NCBI GenBank assembly: GCA_039808025.1
Contig: JBDHSK010000007.1
Span: 1-64,000, forward strand
Source of the DNA: Sandaracinobacteroides sp039808025
Lineage (GTDB): Bacteria > Pseudomonadota > Alphaproteobacteria > Sphingomonadales > Sphingomonadaceae
Direction: 5' to 3'
Length of the DNA stretch: 64,000 bases
Part shown: one piece after another, positions 49,402 to 58,836 of the stretch
How positions within the stretch are numbered: position 1 is the stretch's first letter
Layout of the letters: each line of letters opens with the position of its first letter
Position numbers and translations under genes: made by a program
The notes under the pieces: generated by a model
What the model was told of the DNA's origin: nothing
Seen by the model: only the letters and a program-made list of their open reading frames with translations
Database searches by the model: none

Positions 49402-50169
49402 TTATCGCAGGTTGATCCACACCGGCACATGGTCGCTGGCGCGTTCGGCAGCGCGGACCTGCTGATCGATGCCGGCGGTGATCAGGCGGTCGGCGGCAGC
49501 CGGCGACAGCAGCAGGTGGTCGATTCGCAGGCCCCAGTTTTTCGCCCAGGCACCGGCCTGATAATCCCAGAAGGTATAAAGCGGCTGATGGGGGAAGCAG
49601 GCGCGGATCGCCTCCGTCCACCCTTGCGCCATGATCTGCCGCCAGGCAGCGCGGCTTTGTGGCTGTACCAGGGCGTCATCTGCCATCATGTCGGGCCGGG
49701 CGGCGTCGTGGTCGGTCGGGCAGACGTTCCAGTCGCCGGCCATCACTATTGGCTGTTCGCCAGCCAGCAGGGTGGCGGCGTGCCGGCGCAGCCGTTCCAT
49801 CCACTGCAGCTTGTAATCGAACTTGGGGCCGGGCTGCGGGTTGCCGTTGGGAAGATAAAGATTGCAGAAGCGGATTCCGGCGATGTCGGCCTCGATCCAG
49901 CGGGCCTGGGTATCATCGTCGTCTCCGGGCAGGGTGCTGCGGATCAGGCTGGCCGGTTGGCGCGACAGGATGGCTACTCCGTTGAAGCCCTTCTGACCGC
50001 TGATCAGGGCCTGATAGCCGGCGGTTTCCAGCTCGGCCACAGGGAAACGGTGGGCCTCGGTCTTGATTTCCTGCAGGCCGACGACATCGGGTTGTGCCGC
50101 GTCCAGCCATTCCAGCAGGCGCGGCAGCCGGGCGCCAATGCCGTTCACATTGAAGGTGGCGACCTTCAC
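49402..50169 (-). CDS. xthA: Exodeoxyribonuclease III
   Basis: This 255-residue AP endonuclease/3'-5' exonuclease repairs abasic sites. Metal and catalytic motifs are MKVATFNVNGI, LQEIKTE, NLYLPNGNPQPGPKFDYKL, the catalytic Asp in MAGDWNVCPTDHD, RIDHLLLS and the final His in ERASDHVPVW. It starts 4 bp after the erpA stop on the same strand, so the two are co-transcribed. Confidence 0.95.
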   Translation of the reverse strand: MKVATFNVNGIGARLPRLLEWLDAAQPDVVGLQEIKTEAHRFPVAELETAGYQALISGQKGFNGVAILSRQPASLIRSTLPGDDDDTQARWIEADIAGIRFCNLYLPNGNPQPGPKFDYKLQWMERLRRHAATLLAGEQPIVMAGDWNVCPTDHDAARPDMMADDALVQPQSRAAWRQIMAQGWTEAIRACFPHQPLYTFWDYQAGAWAKNWGLRIDHLLLSPAAADRLITAGIDQQVRAAERASDHVPVWINLR

Positions 50170-50173
50170 CCTT

Positions 50174-50518
50174 TCAGACCGAAAAGGACGTGCCGCAACC
50201 GCAGGATGACGAGGCGTTGGGGTTCTTTACCTCGAACGATGAACCGCCAAGTTTTTCGACGAAATCGACGACGCAGCCCTCGACCAGCGGCAGGCTGACC
50301 GAATCGATGATGAGGCCGACCCCGTCGGTCAGTACTTCCACATCATCGCTCGACCTGTCGTCGGCCAGTTCAAAGCGATACTGAAAGCCGGCACAGCCGC
50401 CGCCATCAACGGAAAGCCGCAGCCGCGGCGGAGACTTCCCCTGCCGTTGGGCAATGGTGGCAACCCGGGCGGCGGCGGCAGCCGTCAGTGCAACTTGCGA
50501 GGGCGATTCCATGCGCAA
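50174..50518 (-). CDS. erpA: Iron-sulphur cluster insertion protein ErpA
   Basis: This 114-residue A-type carrier delivers Fe-S clusters to apoproteins. The three cluster cysteines are present: one in GGGCAGFQYRFELAD and two in the C-terminal SSSCGCGTSFSV. The C-terminal CGCG form and length fit ErpA rather than SufA. In this genome it is paired with xthA rather than a suf operon. Confidence 0.9.
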   Translation of the reverse strand: MRMESPSQVALTAAAAARVATIAQRQGKSPPRLRLSVDGGGCAGFQYRFELADDRSSDDVEVLTDGVGLIIDSVSLPLVEGCVVDFVEKLGGSSFEVKNPNASSSCGCGTSFSV

Positions 50519-50584
50519 TAGGTAGGCTGCCTGCCGCCGGCTTGCAACCGGCGTGGTTACCTGGCGGCGTTAGCGGTGACGGGC

Positions 50585-51823
50585 TCAGTTGTTGCGGGGC
50601 AGGTTGGGCCCGGCGGCTTCCTTGCGGAAGGCCAGCAGATATTCCGACGCCTCGATGAAGGGGCGGGGGTTGACGGCCTGCCCATCGATTCGGACCTCGT
50701 AGTGGAGGTGGGTTCCGGTCGAACGGCCGGTCGATCCCATGCCGCCAATCTTCTCACCCATCGCCACCTTGTCGCCAACCTGCACGTTGATCGACGACAG
50801 GTGGCCATAGCGGGTGACGATGCCGCGGCCATGGTCGATGTCGATGCAGTTGCCATAGCCGGCGAACCGTCCGGCGCGGATGACGCGGCCGGCAGCGGCT
50901 GCGTAGATGGGCTCTCCCTGGGCGCCGGCCATGTCGAGGCCGGCGTGCGAGGCGCCGCGGCCATTGAACGGGTCATAGCGGAAGCCATAGCTGGAGGTGA
51001 GCGTGTAATTGCGGGTGGGAACGAACGATGGCACCGAGGCCATCGCGTCTTCCAGTTGTTCAACCCGCTGCCAGTTGACGAACAGTTCGGCATAGCGCGG
51101 ATCAGCGCCGCTGGCGTCGCTTCCGGCCGGTACAAAGGGGCCGCCAAGCGCTGTCTGCATCATCCGCCCTGAGGATTGCGAGACGAACCGGCCGGGGTTG
51201 AGGCCGAGGCGGCCGATCAGCGACTGGGCATCCTTGAGGCGGGCCTCGGCGGTGGCAGCGGCCTTGTCCAGGAGGGCGATCTGTTTTTGCTCGAGCGCTG
51301 CAAAGGGGGCCATCACGCCGGCAGCACTCGCTTCTTCGGCCGACAGCTTGTGGTTTCCGGCCGGCAGCAGTTCGGCCAGAGCGGCGCCGCGCACCTTGCC
51401 TGTCAGCAGGGCGTCGAGGAACTGCTGGCGCGATTCGATGCGGTCAGTCGTGGTTTTGACGCTGGCGTTGAGCTGGGCGGCATCGGCTTTCAGAGCCTGC
51501 ACCTGCGCTGCCATGCGCGCCAGTTCGGCGGCGGCCTGCTGGTCGGCCTTCTGGTCGGCGTTGACGGCACTGACGGTTGATACCGTGAGCCAGCTGGCGA
51601 TCATCGCAGCAGATGCAATACCCATGAGCTGTTCGCGCGTCCCGATATTGAAGGTTTTGTGCCCGCTGGTCGTTTCGATGTGCACCCGTCGTTCCGGAAG
51701 CCATCCACACACAGAGGAACACAGGCGCGCCACTGCACGGTTGATTCTCGCCTGCATTCTCTGCCTTGACCCCTTCACGGCGGTTGCCCGGTTCCAGCCC
51801 GGCACACCCTTTGATTGTTTCAA
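50585..51823 (-). CDS. M23-family metallopeptidase (LytM-like), membrane-anchored
   Basis: This 412-residue protein has a basic N-terminus, a transmembrane helix at about residues 68-90, and a coiled-coil region (AAELARMAAQVQALKADAAQLN). A C-terminal M23 domain carries the Zn ligands in SHAGLDMAG (HxxxD) and THLHYEV (HxH), with YGHLSSINVQVGDKVAMG typical of this family. It should cut peptidoglycan cross-bridges or act as an amidase activator. The start may be later, at residue 23 (MQARINRAV), since the first residues are unusual. Confidence 0.85.
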   Translation of the reverse strand: MKQSKGVPGWNRATAVKGSRQRMQARINRAVARLCSSVCGWLPERRVHIETTSGHKTFNIGTREQLMGIASAAMIASWLTVSTVSAVNADQKADQQAAAELARMAAQVQALKADAAQLNASVKTTTDRIESRQQFLDALLTGKVRGAALAELLPAGNHKLSAEEASAAGVMAPFAALEQKQIALLDKAAATAEARLKDAQSLIGRLGLNPGRFVSQSSGRMMQTALGGPFVPAGSDASGADPRYAELFVNWQRVEQLEDAMASVPSFVPTRNYTLTSSYGFRYDPFNGRGASHAGLDMAGAQGEPIYAAAAGRVIRAGRFAGYGNCIDIDHGRGIVTRYGHLSSINVQVGDKVAMGEKIGGMGSTGRSTGTHLHYEVRIDGQAVNPRPFIEASEYLLAFRKEAAGPNLPRNN

Positions 51824-52000
51824 CTGACGGTACGGATACCCTCTGGGAATATCCCTGCCCGGCCGCCGACGTGCTTCTTATGTACATCATCGCCGTCAGC
51901 TGCGTGAAACGGGGTAAGAGACAAGCTTTCTGCTGCCAAGCCTGCGGAAGCGGTCTGTCGTCAGAACGGGTTGCTGGCGCGCTGAGTCGTTGAATCGAGA

Positions 52001-52063
52001 CCGGCCGCCCGGAGCTGAAGCGCCCGGACTCCGGGAATCACGGGCCGGGAATCGGGTGGCCGG
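52001..52063. terminator. GC-rich nested inverted repeats between the M23 and bcp genes
   Basis: CCGGCCGCCCG (52001-52011) pairs with CGGGTGGCCGG (52053-52063) with one mismatch, enclosing a smaller hairpin CCCGG-ACT-CCGGG (52023-52035). It lies 8 bases after the bcp stop and could end that transcript. The rest of the 51824-52070 gap shows nothing else I can name apart from the presumed promoter of the M23 gene. Confidence 0.35.
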
Positions 52064-52070
52064 CCAGGTG

Positions 52071-52538
52071 TCAGGCAGCGGTTGCCGCCTGCACCTGTTT
52101 CAGAACGGCGGCGGCGTGGCCTGTCACCTTCACCTTGCGCCACGCTGCCACCACCTTGCCATCGGCACCGATCAGGAATGTCGAACGCTCGATTCCCATG
52201 TATTTGCGGCCATACATGCTTTTTTCCACCCAGCAGCCATAGGCGGCGACCGTCTCGCCTTCCGGGTCTGCGGCCAGGCGAATGCGCAGGTCATGTTTGG
52301 CGATGAACTTTTCGTGTTTGGCAAGGCTATCGCGGGAGATGCCCAGAATGGCGGCACCGGCAGCGGTGAAATCGTCTGCCAGGGTGCTGAACTGGATGGC
52401 CTCGGCGGTGCAGCCCGAGGTGTCGTCCTTGGGGTAGAAATACAGCACCAGCATCCTGCCGGCATAATCACCAAGGCTGACGGGGCCTTCAGTGGTTTCG
52501 AGCGTGAAGGCTGGGGCGGTTGATCCGGCTGCAATCAT
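52071..52538 (-). CDS. bcp: Thioredoxin-dependent thiol peroxidase (Bcp/PrxQ)
   Basis: This 155-residue peroxiredoxin carries the Bcp active site LYFYPKDDTSGCTAEAIQF with the peroxidatic Cys near 43. The usual resolving Cys five residues later is absent (Ile at that position), so it is a one-Cys form or uses the later Cys in YGCWVEKSMYGR. It starts 3 bp after glnE on the same strand (panC-glnE-bcp). Confidence 0.92.
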   Translation of the reverse strand: MIAAGSTAPAFTLETTEGPVSLGDYAGRMLVLYFYPKDDTSGCTAEAIQFSTLADDFTAAGAAILGISRDSLAKHEKFIAKHDLRIRLAADPEGETVAAYGCWVEKSMYGRKYMGIERSTFLIGADGKVVAAWRKVKVTGHAAAVLKQVQAATAA

Positions 52539-52541
52539 CAG

Positions 52542-55208
52542 TCAGGCTCCTTCGAAAGTCTCGGCCCAGCAGTTCTGCACGATCGCACGGGCGCTGGCGA
52601 GATCGGCTTTCAGGGCCGCGATGCCAGGGCGGCCGCAGGCGCGGGCGATGGCCAGCCCGGCCGCAGCGCCGGGGGCGGCTTCGGCGTCGTGGGGCTGGAC
52701 CAGCCGCAGCATCACCAGCACCGACATCATCAGCCGGGCGGGCTCCACCAGTTCGGGGGCAAGCTGCCTGGCGGCAGCCACCAGTTCGGGCGGGACGGCA
52801 TGCCCAAGCGCCAGTGCCCGGGTCTGGATGATGAACTCGATATCGACGAGCCCGCCTTTCATCAGCTTTACATCGAACGGCCCGCGCGGGCGCTTGTGCT
52901 TGGCAATGTGCCGCCGCATGGCCAGCGCCTCGCGGCGGATATGGGCTGGGTCGCGCGGGGTCGTCAGCACGGAGTCGATTACGGCTTGGGCTGCCGCGGC
53001 GGCATCGGGTTCGGCACCAACCGGGCGGGCACGGGTCAAAGCCATGGTCTCCCACACGTCGGCGTCGTTCTGCTGATAGCGGGCGAAGCTGTCGATGCTG
53101 ACCACCAGCAGGCCGTCGTTGCCCGATGGCCGCAACCGGGTGTCGACTTCATAAAGGGGGCCTGCGGCCGTCGGAACGCTGAGGGCGGCGATCAGGCGCT
53201 GGCCCAGCCGGTTGAACCACTGGCTGGCGGTTATGGGCGGGGTGCCGGTAGAGCGGGTTTCAAAGCTGCCGGAAAACAGCAGCACGAGGTCGAGGTCGGA
53301 TTGGGTAGTGAGCGCCCCGCCACCAAATCGGCCCAGGGCCAGCGGCACCAGCTGCTGTCCGGGCATGTCGCCATAATGGTCGATAAAGCCGGTCAGAATG
53401 GCCTGCAGCAGCACCGCGACGGCGGCCTCGGCCATCAGCGCCATTTCCCGCGCTGCCTGCATGGGGCAGATGGCGGCGTCCAGCAGTTGCACGCCCAGCT
53501 GGAAACGGCGCTCGGCCGTCCAGATCCGCACCCGGTCTAGCAGCATTTCCTCGGGCATGCCGCGCACCAGCTGGCGCAGTTCGGCGGTGGCGGAAGCGGC
53601 ATCGGCAAGGGGCAGCGCCGGTTCCAGAAGCACATCGATGAGTGCCGGCTTTTTCGCCAGCGCATCGGCCAGCAGCGGTGTGGCGGTGAGAAGCCGGCCC
53701 ACCACACCGGCCAGATTGGCATGTGCGACCAGCAGCCGCCAGAACTGCACACCGGCCGGAAGGGCATTGATGAACTGGTCGAGCCGCAGCAGCGCCTCGC
53801 GCCCGCCCTTGCCATGGCCGACCGTCCGCGCCAGCGCCGGGATGACCTGCTCGAACGCCTGGATTGCCTCGGGCACCCGCAGTGACCGCGCCCGTGCCGA
53901 CCGCCAGTCTTCCAGCAGCCTGACCAGAAGGGCGGGGTCGTCGATGCGGGACTGGGTCGCCCAGCGCTCCGCCTCTGCTGCAGCGAGGGGAATGCGGCTG
54001 CCGCGCACCTCGCGTCCGGTGTCGATCAGCTGGTCATACAGGCGCGAGACCTGTTTCAGCCGCGGCGCCAGTTCGCTTTCCACCTCCTTCCAGGATGTGT
54101 ATCCGTCCAGCCGGGCCACGGCGGCGCGTTCGGCTGCCAGCCGCGGGACGCTGTGGGTCTGCTGGTCGTTCACCATCTGGAAACGGTGCTCAAGGGTGCG
54201 GAAATGCCGGTAGGCATCGGCGAGCAGCGCCGCGTCGTCGGCGGGCATCCGCCCGGCCGCTGTCAGCGCTGACAACGCCTCGATGGTGTTACCCGAACGC
54301 AGACTTGGGTCTCGGCCGCCCCAGATCATTTGCAGGGTCTGGGCATGAAACTCCACCTCGCGGATACCGCCGCGCCCGCGTTTCAGATCAAAACCGGGCC
54401 CAAGCTTCTGGCCCTCGGCAAAATGATCCCGGATGCGCAGGCTGACTTCGCGGATTTCCGCAAGTGCCGAATAATCGAGTGTGCGCCGCCAGACGAAAGG
54501 GCTGATGGCTTGCAGGAAGGCGTTCCCCATCGTCAGGTCGCCAGCGGCGGCCCGGGCGCGGATGAAGGCTGCGCGCTCCCACGCCAGCGCTTCCGACTGG
54601 TAATAATGTTCGGCGGCCCCTACCGGAAGCGATGGCGGGGTGTTTTCCGGGTCGGGGCGCAAACGCAGGTCGACGCGCAGGGCATAGCCGTCGGCGGTGC
54701 GTTCCGACAACAGGGCCGCCACCCGGCGGGCGATGCGGGCCGCGGCTTCGGTCGGGTCCTCGCCTGGTCGACGCGGGATCAGGTCGGCCTCGTGCAGGAA
54801 GATGAGATCGATGTCGGACGAATAGTTCAGCTCGAAGCTGCCCATCTTGCCAAGCGCCAGCACGGCAAGCCCGGCGGGGCTGGCATCGCGTTCGGCAAAG
54901 GCCGCGGTTATCGCGAACTGCACGGCGGTATCGGCAAAGCGGGTGAGGTGGCGCGTCACGGTTTCCAGCGGCCAGGCGCCAGACAGATCCGCAAGTGCCA
55001 CTGTCAATGCCACCCCGGCGCGCGCCTGCCGCACCGATACAGCGGCAATGTCAGGGTCTAGCCGGGCAAGCGAAGCTCTGATCGCTGCGTCGAATCCCTG
55101 ACTGCGCATGGTTTCGATCAGCCCGGGTTCGCGGCGAATGAGGCCGCGCAGGAACGGCGCATTGGCAATTGCGCGCTCGATGGCGTTGTCAAGCGGTTCG
55201 GCTGTCAC
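52542..55208 (-). CDS. glnE: Bifunctional glutamine synthetase adenylyltransferase/adenylyl-removing enzyme
   Basis: This 888-residue protein controls glutamine synthetase. It has two nucleotidyltransferase domains. The N-terminal adenylyl-removase has MGSFELNYSSDIDLIFLHEA (G ... SDxD), and the C-terminal adenylyltransferase has LGRFGGGALTTQSDLDLVLLF. Each is followed by a helical GlnD-type domain (GGIREVEF, GGLVDIEFIIQT). It begins at GTG 55208, overlapping the panC stop by 4 bp. Confidence 0.94.
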   Translation of the reverse strand: MTAEPLDNAIERAIANAPFLRGLIRREPGLIETMRSQGFDAAIRASLARLDPDIAAVSVRQARAGVALTVALADLSGAWPLETVTRHLTRFADTAVQFAITAAFAERDASPAGLAVLALGKMGSFELNYSSDIDLIFLHEADLIPRRPGEDPTEAAARIARRVAALLSERTADGYALRVDLRLRPDPENTPPSLPVGAAEHYYQSEALAWERAAFIRARAAAGDLTMGNAFLQAISPFVWRRTLDYSALAEIREVSLRIRDHFAEGQKLGPGFDLKRGRGGIREVEFHAQTLQMIWGGRDPSLRSGNTIEALSALTAAGRMPADDAALLADAYRHFRTLEHRFQMVNDQQTHSVPRLAAERAAVARLDGYTSWKEVESELAPRLKQVSRLYDQLIDTGREVRGSRIPLAAAEAERWATQSRIDDPALLVRLLEDWRSARARSLRVPEAIQAFEQVIPALARTVGHGKGGREALLRLDQFINALPAGVQFWRLLVAHANLAGVVGRLLTATPLLADALAKKPALIDVLLEPALPLADAASATAELRQLVRGMPEEMLLDRVRIWTAERRFQLGVQLLDAAICPMQAAREMALMAEAAVAVLLQAILTGFIDHYGDMPGQQLVPLALGRFGGGALTTQSDLDLVLLFSGSFETRSTGTPPITASQWFNRLGQRLIAALSVPTAAGPLYEVDTRLRPSGNDGLLVVSIDSFARYQQNDADVWETMALTRARPVGAEPDAAAAAQAVIDSVLTTPRDPAHIRREALAMRRHIAKHKRPRGPFDVKLMKGGLVDIEFIIQTRALALGHAVPPELVAAARQLAPELVEPARLMMSVLVMLRLVQPHDAEAAPGAAAGLAIARACGRPGIAALKADLASARAIVQNCWAETFEGA

Positions 55209-56047
55209 TGCGCCTGCCCTGCCGGCCAGTTGTCGATGAGGCGGGTGGCGCCGATGCGGGCAGCCACGAACAACCGCTGCGGCTGGCCGGGCACCGGCTC
55301 GCCAAGGGAGGCGGCATCGGCCAGAGTCAGGTAATCGGTTATGAAGCCGGCGGCGGCAAGCTGTTCGAGGGCAGTGGCAATGGCTTCGTCGGGGTTTTCG
55401 CCGGCGGAGATGGCACGCGAAGCCGTGCGCATGGCGGCGGGAAGTGCGGCCGCGCGCTGGCGTTCGTCGGCGCTGAGGTAGGCGTTGCGTGACGACAGGG
55501 CGAGCCCGTCGTGATCGCGGGCGATGGCGGCGCCTTCGATCTGCACCGGCAGGTTGAGGTCTGCCACCATGCGGCGGATGATTGCCAGCTGCTGCCAGTC
55601 TTTCTCGCCGAAGATGGCGACGTCGGGGGCAGCCATCAGCAACAGTTTCGCAACCACCGTTGCCACGCCGTCGAAGTGGCCGGGCCGCACGGCCCCCTCC
55701 ATCGGCCTGTCGAGCTTTGCCACCTTGATGGCGGTGGCAAAGCCCGAAGGATAGACATCATCGACAGCGGGCGTGAAAACCACATTGGCGCCGGCCTGTT
55801 GCAGCAGGGCGGAATCGGCTTCGAGCTGGCGGGGGTAGCGGCTGAAATCCTCGTTGGGGCCGAACTGGGTGGGGTTGACGAAAATCGACACCACCACCCG
55901 CGCCGCTGCCTTCTGCGCCAGAGCCACCAGCGACAGGTGGCCGGCGTGCAGCGCCCCCATGGTGGGTACCAGCGCCACCGTTTCGCCCTTCAGCCGCCAC
56001 CCGGCCACCCGGGTGCGCAGATCGGCAACATTGCTGATGATTTCCAT
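55205..56047 (-). CDS. panC: Pantothenate synthetase
   Basis: This 280-residue enzyme joins pantoate and beta-alanine with ATP. Motifs are VPTMGALHAGHLSLV (HIGH-like), NPTQFGPNEDFSRYPR, RPGHFDGVATVVAKL, FGEKDWQQLAIIRRM and LALSSRNAYLS (KMSKS-like). ATG 56047 gives the family length; the frame extends to 56149 but the extra residues have no homologue-like features. It is divergent from mipZ. Confidence 0.95.
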   Translation of the reverse strand: MEIISNVADLRTRVAGWRLKGETVALVPTMGALHAGHLSLVALAQKAAARVVVSIFVNPTQFGPNEDFSRYPRQLEADSALLQQAGANVVFTPAVDDVYPSGFATAIKVAKLDRPMEGAVRPGHFDGVATVVAKLLLMAAPDVAIFGEKDWQQLAIIRRMVADLNLPVQIEGAAIARDHDGLALSSRNAYLSADERQRAAALPAAMRTASRAISAGENPDEAIATALEQLAAAGFITDYLTLADAASLGEPVPGQPQRLFVAARIGATRLIDNWPAGQAQ

Positions 56048-56142
56048 GCCCTGACCCTCTCTCTCGATTGACGAACGACGGGCTTTCCAAGACAAGGGCA
56101 GCGTCGGCGTGTCTTGCCGGCGTTGCCAAGAGGCGGGGTGGA

Positions 56143-56931
56143 ATGTCAACGAAGCGACCGCATGCGATCGTTCTGGGAAATGAAAAAGGTGGCTCGGGCA
56201 AGTCGACCACCACGGTTCATATTGCCATGGCGCTGGCGGTTTCGGGCCTCTCGGTGGCGCTCGTCGACCTCGACCATCGCCAGCGGTCGACGGCCCGCTA
56301 TCTCGAGAACCGGCGCCACTGGGCGCAGCGGCACGCGCTTGACCTGTGCCACCCGCCAGTGACGGTGCTGGGCGACGATGACAGCGCGGCCCTCGATCAG
56401 CTGCTGGCCGGCGAATGCGACGCTGTGGTCATCGACACCCCCGGCCGCGACAGCCCCATTGCCCGTCACGCCATTTCCCGCGCCGATACGCTGGTGACAC
56501 CGATCAACGACAGCTTCATCGATTTCGATCTGCTGGGGCAGGTCGACCCCGAAAGCTTCAAGGTGACGAAGCCCAGCTTCTTTGCCGAACTGGTGTGGAA
56601 GGCCCGTCAGCAGCGGGCACGCAGCGATGGCGGCACCGTCGATTGGGTGGTGCTGCGCAACCGCCTGTCGACGCTCGAGGCGCGCAACCGCAAGCGGGTG
56701 GGGGCAGCGCTGGAGGAACTGTCGCGGCGGATCGGCTTTCGTGTGGTTCCCGGCCTTTCCGAGCGGGTGATCTACCGCGAGCTGTTCCCCCGCGGTCTCA
56801 CCCTGCTGGACAGCGCCCAGTTGCCGGAAGCCTCGATGAGCCATGTGGCAGCGCGCGCTGAACTGCGCGAACTGGTGGCGGCGCTGCAACTGCCCCTTGC
56901 AGATCGTCTTCCTTCGGCGGCGGCGGCCTGA
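56143..56931 (+). CDS. mipZ: Division-plane positioning ATPase MipZ
   Basis: This 262-residue ParA-type ATPase inhibits FtsZ assembly away from midcell in alphaproteobacteria. The deviant Walker A is LGNEKGGSGKSTTTVHIAM, with LVDLDHRQRS, the VVIDTPGRDSPIARHA switch and TPINDSFIDFDLLGQVDPES. The last segment is typical of MipZ rather than ParA. The start at 56143 follows GAGGCGGGG. Its stop overlaps the J-domain gene. Confidence 0.94.
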   Translation: MSTKRPHAIVLGNEKGGSGKSTTTVHIAMALAVSGLSVALVDLDHRQRSTARYLENRRHWAQRHALDLCHPPVTVLGDDDSAALDQLLAGECDAVVIDTPGRDSPIARHAISRADTLVTPINDSFIDFDLLGQVDPESFKVTKPSFFAELVWKARQQRARSDGGTVDWVVLRNRLSTLEARNRKRVGAALEELSRRIGFRVVPGLSERVIYRELFPRGLTLLDSAQLPEASMSHVAARAELRELVAALQLPLADRLPSAAAA

Positions 56932-57203
56932 TGGCGCTGGTTGCGCTGGCATTGGCGCTGTTCATCGGCTGGAGCCTGTGGAAAAGCGCTCTGAAGCGGC
57001 GGGTGGCGGCCATTGCCATGGACGAACTGGAAGCGCGGCGGGTTCTGGAACTGGGGCTGGAGGCCGGACCTGACGAGATCATCGCCGCGCACCGGCGGCT
57101 GATCAGCCGCGTTCACCCTGATCGTGGCGGCAGCGCCGAACTGGCCCGGCGGGTCAATATGGCCCGCGACGTGCTGCTGGCAGGCCAGCGAGCCACCCGA
57201 TGA
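56931..57203 (+). CDS. Membrane-anchored J-domain protein
   Basis: This 90-residue protein has an N-terminal hydrophobic helix (about residues 2-19) and a short J domain (ARRVLELGLEAGPDEIIAAH, then the HPD motif in ISRVHPDRGGS). The layout is that of the small TIM14/DjlA-like alphaproteobacterial J-proteins that recruit DnaK to the membrane. It overlaps mipZ (TGATG) and precedes the phosphomutase gene by 40 bp; this association is common in alphaproteobacteria. Confidence 0.85.
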   Translation: MALVALALALFIGWSLWKSALKRRVAAIAMDELEARRVLELGLEAGPDEIIAAHRRLISRVHPDRGGSAELARRVNMARDVLLAGQRATR

Positions 57204-57243
57204 GAGCATCACCCTTTCGAATGACATCAGGATTGTCAGCACT

Positions 57244-58668
57244 ATGACCACGCAGCAGACTGCCGGACACGATATTGGAGCCGATATGCCCCGCCACCGT
57301 TTCGATCCTGTCACCCTCAGAGAATATGATATCCGCGGGATCGTTGGCGAAACCCTTGGGGAACGTGACGCCGCCGCCGTGGGCCGGTCGTTCGGAACGG
57401 TGATCCGTCGCAAGGGGGGGCGCCGGGTGGCAGTGGGCTTTGATGGCCGCAAATCGTCGCCGCGTCTGGAAGCCGCGATGGTCGAGGGGTTGCTGAGCGC
57501 CGGCTGTGACGTGGTGCGCATCGGCATGGGGCCAACGGGCATGCTGTATTTCGCCATTCACGAGGTGGGGGCAGATGGCGGGGTGATGATTACCGGCAGC
57601 CACAACCCCAAGGATCACAACGGCTTCAAGATGGCGCTTGCCGACCGGCCGTTCTTCGGCGCCGATATCCGCGCGCTTGGCGAGATGGCGGCCCGCGGCG
57701 ACTGGGAATCCGGCAGGGGCACCACTGCCACTGTCGAGTTGAAAGACCGCTATGCCGCGCGCCTGGTAGAGGGGTTTCGCGGCGGCACCTTCCGCATCGG
57801 CTGGGACTCCGGCAACGGCGCGACCGGCGAAATCGTCGAGCGGCTGGTGAAATTGCTCCCCGGCGAGCACCATATCCTGTTCACCGAAATCGACGGAGAG
57901 TTCCCCAACCACCACCCCGATCCGACCGTGGAGGATAACCTTCAGGATCTGAAGCAGCTGGTGCGCGAGCTGAATCTCGATTTCGGGGTGGCCTTTGATG
58001 GCGATGGCGACCGCATCGGCGCCATCGACGGGCGGGGGCGGGTAATCTGGGGCGACCAGTTGCTGGCCATTCTTGCCGAGCCGGTTCTGAAAGAACTTCC
58101 GGGCGCCACCATCATTGCCGACGTCAAGGCCAGCCAGGCGCTCTATGATCGCATCGACGAGCTTGGCGGCAAGCCATTGATGTGGAAGACCGGCCACTCG
58201 CTGATCAAGGCCAAGATGAAAGAGGTGGGGGCGCCCCTGGCCGGCGAGATGAGCGGCCACCTGTTCTTCAAGCACCGCTGGTATGGCTTCGACGATGGGC
58301 TTTATGCCGCTGTTCGCTTGATCGAGGCTGTCAAGGAACTGGGGGGATCGCTGACCGACCTGAAAAGCGCCATGCCCGAAGTGATGAACACCCCGGAGCT
58401 GCGCTTCCCCTGTGCCGAGGACCGCAAGTTTGTGGTGGTCGACGAGGTATTGGGCCGCCTGAAGGCAGCGGGCGCCGACGTGAACGATACCGATGGCGCC
58501 CGGGTGAACACGGCCGATGGCTGGTGGTTGCTGCGGGCCTCCAATACCCAGGATGTGCTGGTGGCCCGGGCGGAAGGGCGCGATCTGGCGGCGCTCGAGC
58601 GGCTGGAAGCGGCCATCAACGAGCAGTTGCAGCTTTCCGGAGTGGCAAGGGTGACTGCCGCTCACTGA
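57244..58668 (+). CDS. manB: Phosphomannomutase/phosphoglucomutase
   Basis: This 474-residue alpha-D-phosphohexomutase makes Man-1-P/Glc-1-P for surface polysaccharide. The phosphoserine is in ITGSHNPKDHNGFKMAL, the Mg loop is FDGDGDRIG, the sugar loop GEMSGHLFF and the phosphate loop RASNTQDVLVARAEG. A start at 57286 (MPRHRFDPV) would remove a non-conserved N-terminus; ATG 57244 is the conventional call. The AlgC/PMM-PGM subgroup fits by length. Confidence 0.94.
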   Translation: MTTQQTAGHDIGADMPRHRFDPVTLREYDIRGIVGETLGERDAAAVGRSFGTVIRRKGGRRVAVGFDGRKSSPRLEAAMVEGLLSAGCDVVRIGMGPTGMLYFAIHEVGADGGVMITGSHNPKDHNGFKMALADRPFFGADIRALGEMAARGDWESGRGTTATVELKDRYAARLVEGFRGGTFRIGWDSGNGATGEIVERLVKLLPGEHHILFTEIDGEFPNHHPDPTVEDNLQDLKQLVRELNLDFGVAFDGDGDRIGAIDGRGRVIWGDQLLAILAEPVLKELPGATIIADVKASQALYDRIDELGGKPLMWKTGHSLIKAKMKEVGAPLAGEMSGHLFFKHRWYGFDDGLYAAVRLIEAVKELGGSLTDLKSAMPEVMNTPELRFPCAEDRKFVVVDEVLGRLKAAGADVNDTDGARVNTADGWWLLRASNTQDVLVARAEGRDLAALERLEAAINEQLQLSGVARVTAAH

Positions 58669-58744
58669 CGGCAACGGCAAACCACGGAATTTGCGCCGGG
58701 ATTCCGGCCACGAGGATATTTTTGCCGCACTGCACAAAATCCCC

Positions 58745-58773
58745 TTGTAATTGTATGGGCAATTGTCTATATT
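58745..58773 (+). promoter_or_regulatory. Sigma70-type promoter of the phasin gene
   Basis: TTGTAA (58745-58750) and TATATT (58768-58773) are separated by 17 bp in an AT-rich island between two GC-rich genes. It lies 64 bp upstream of the ATG at 58837. Confidence 0.65.
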
Positions 58774-58836
58774 GCGCTGCAGCAATGGATGCGGCTGGTT
58801 TCCGGTGCATCCGTTAGTGACAGAGTTGGAGTACAG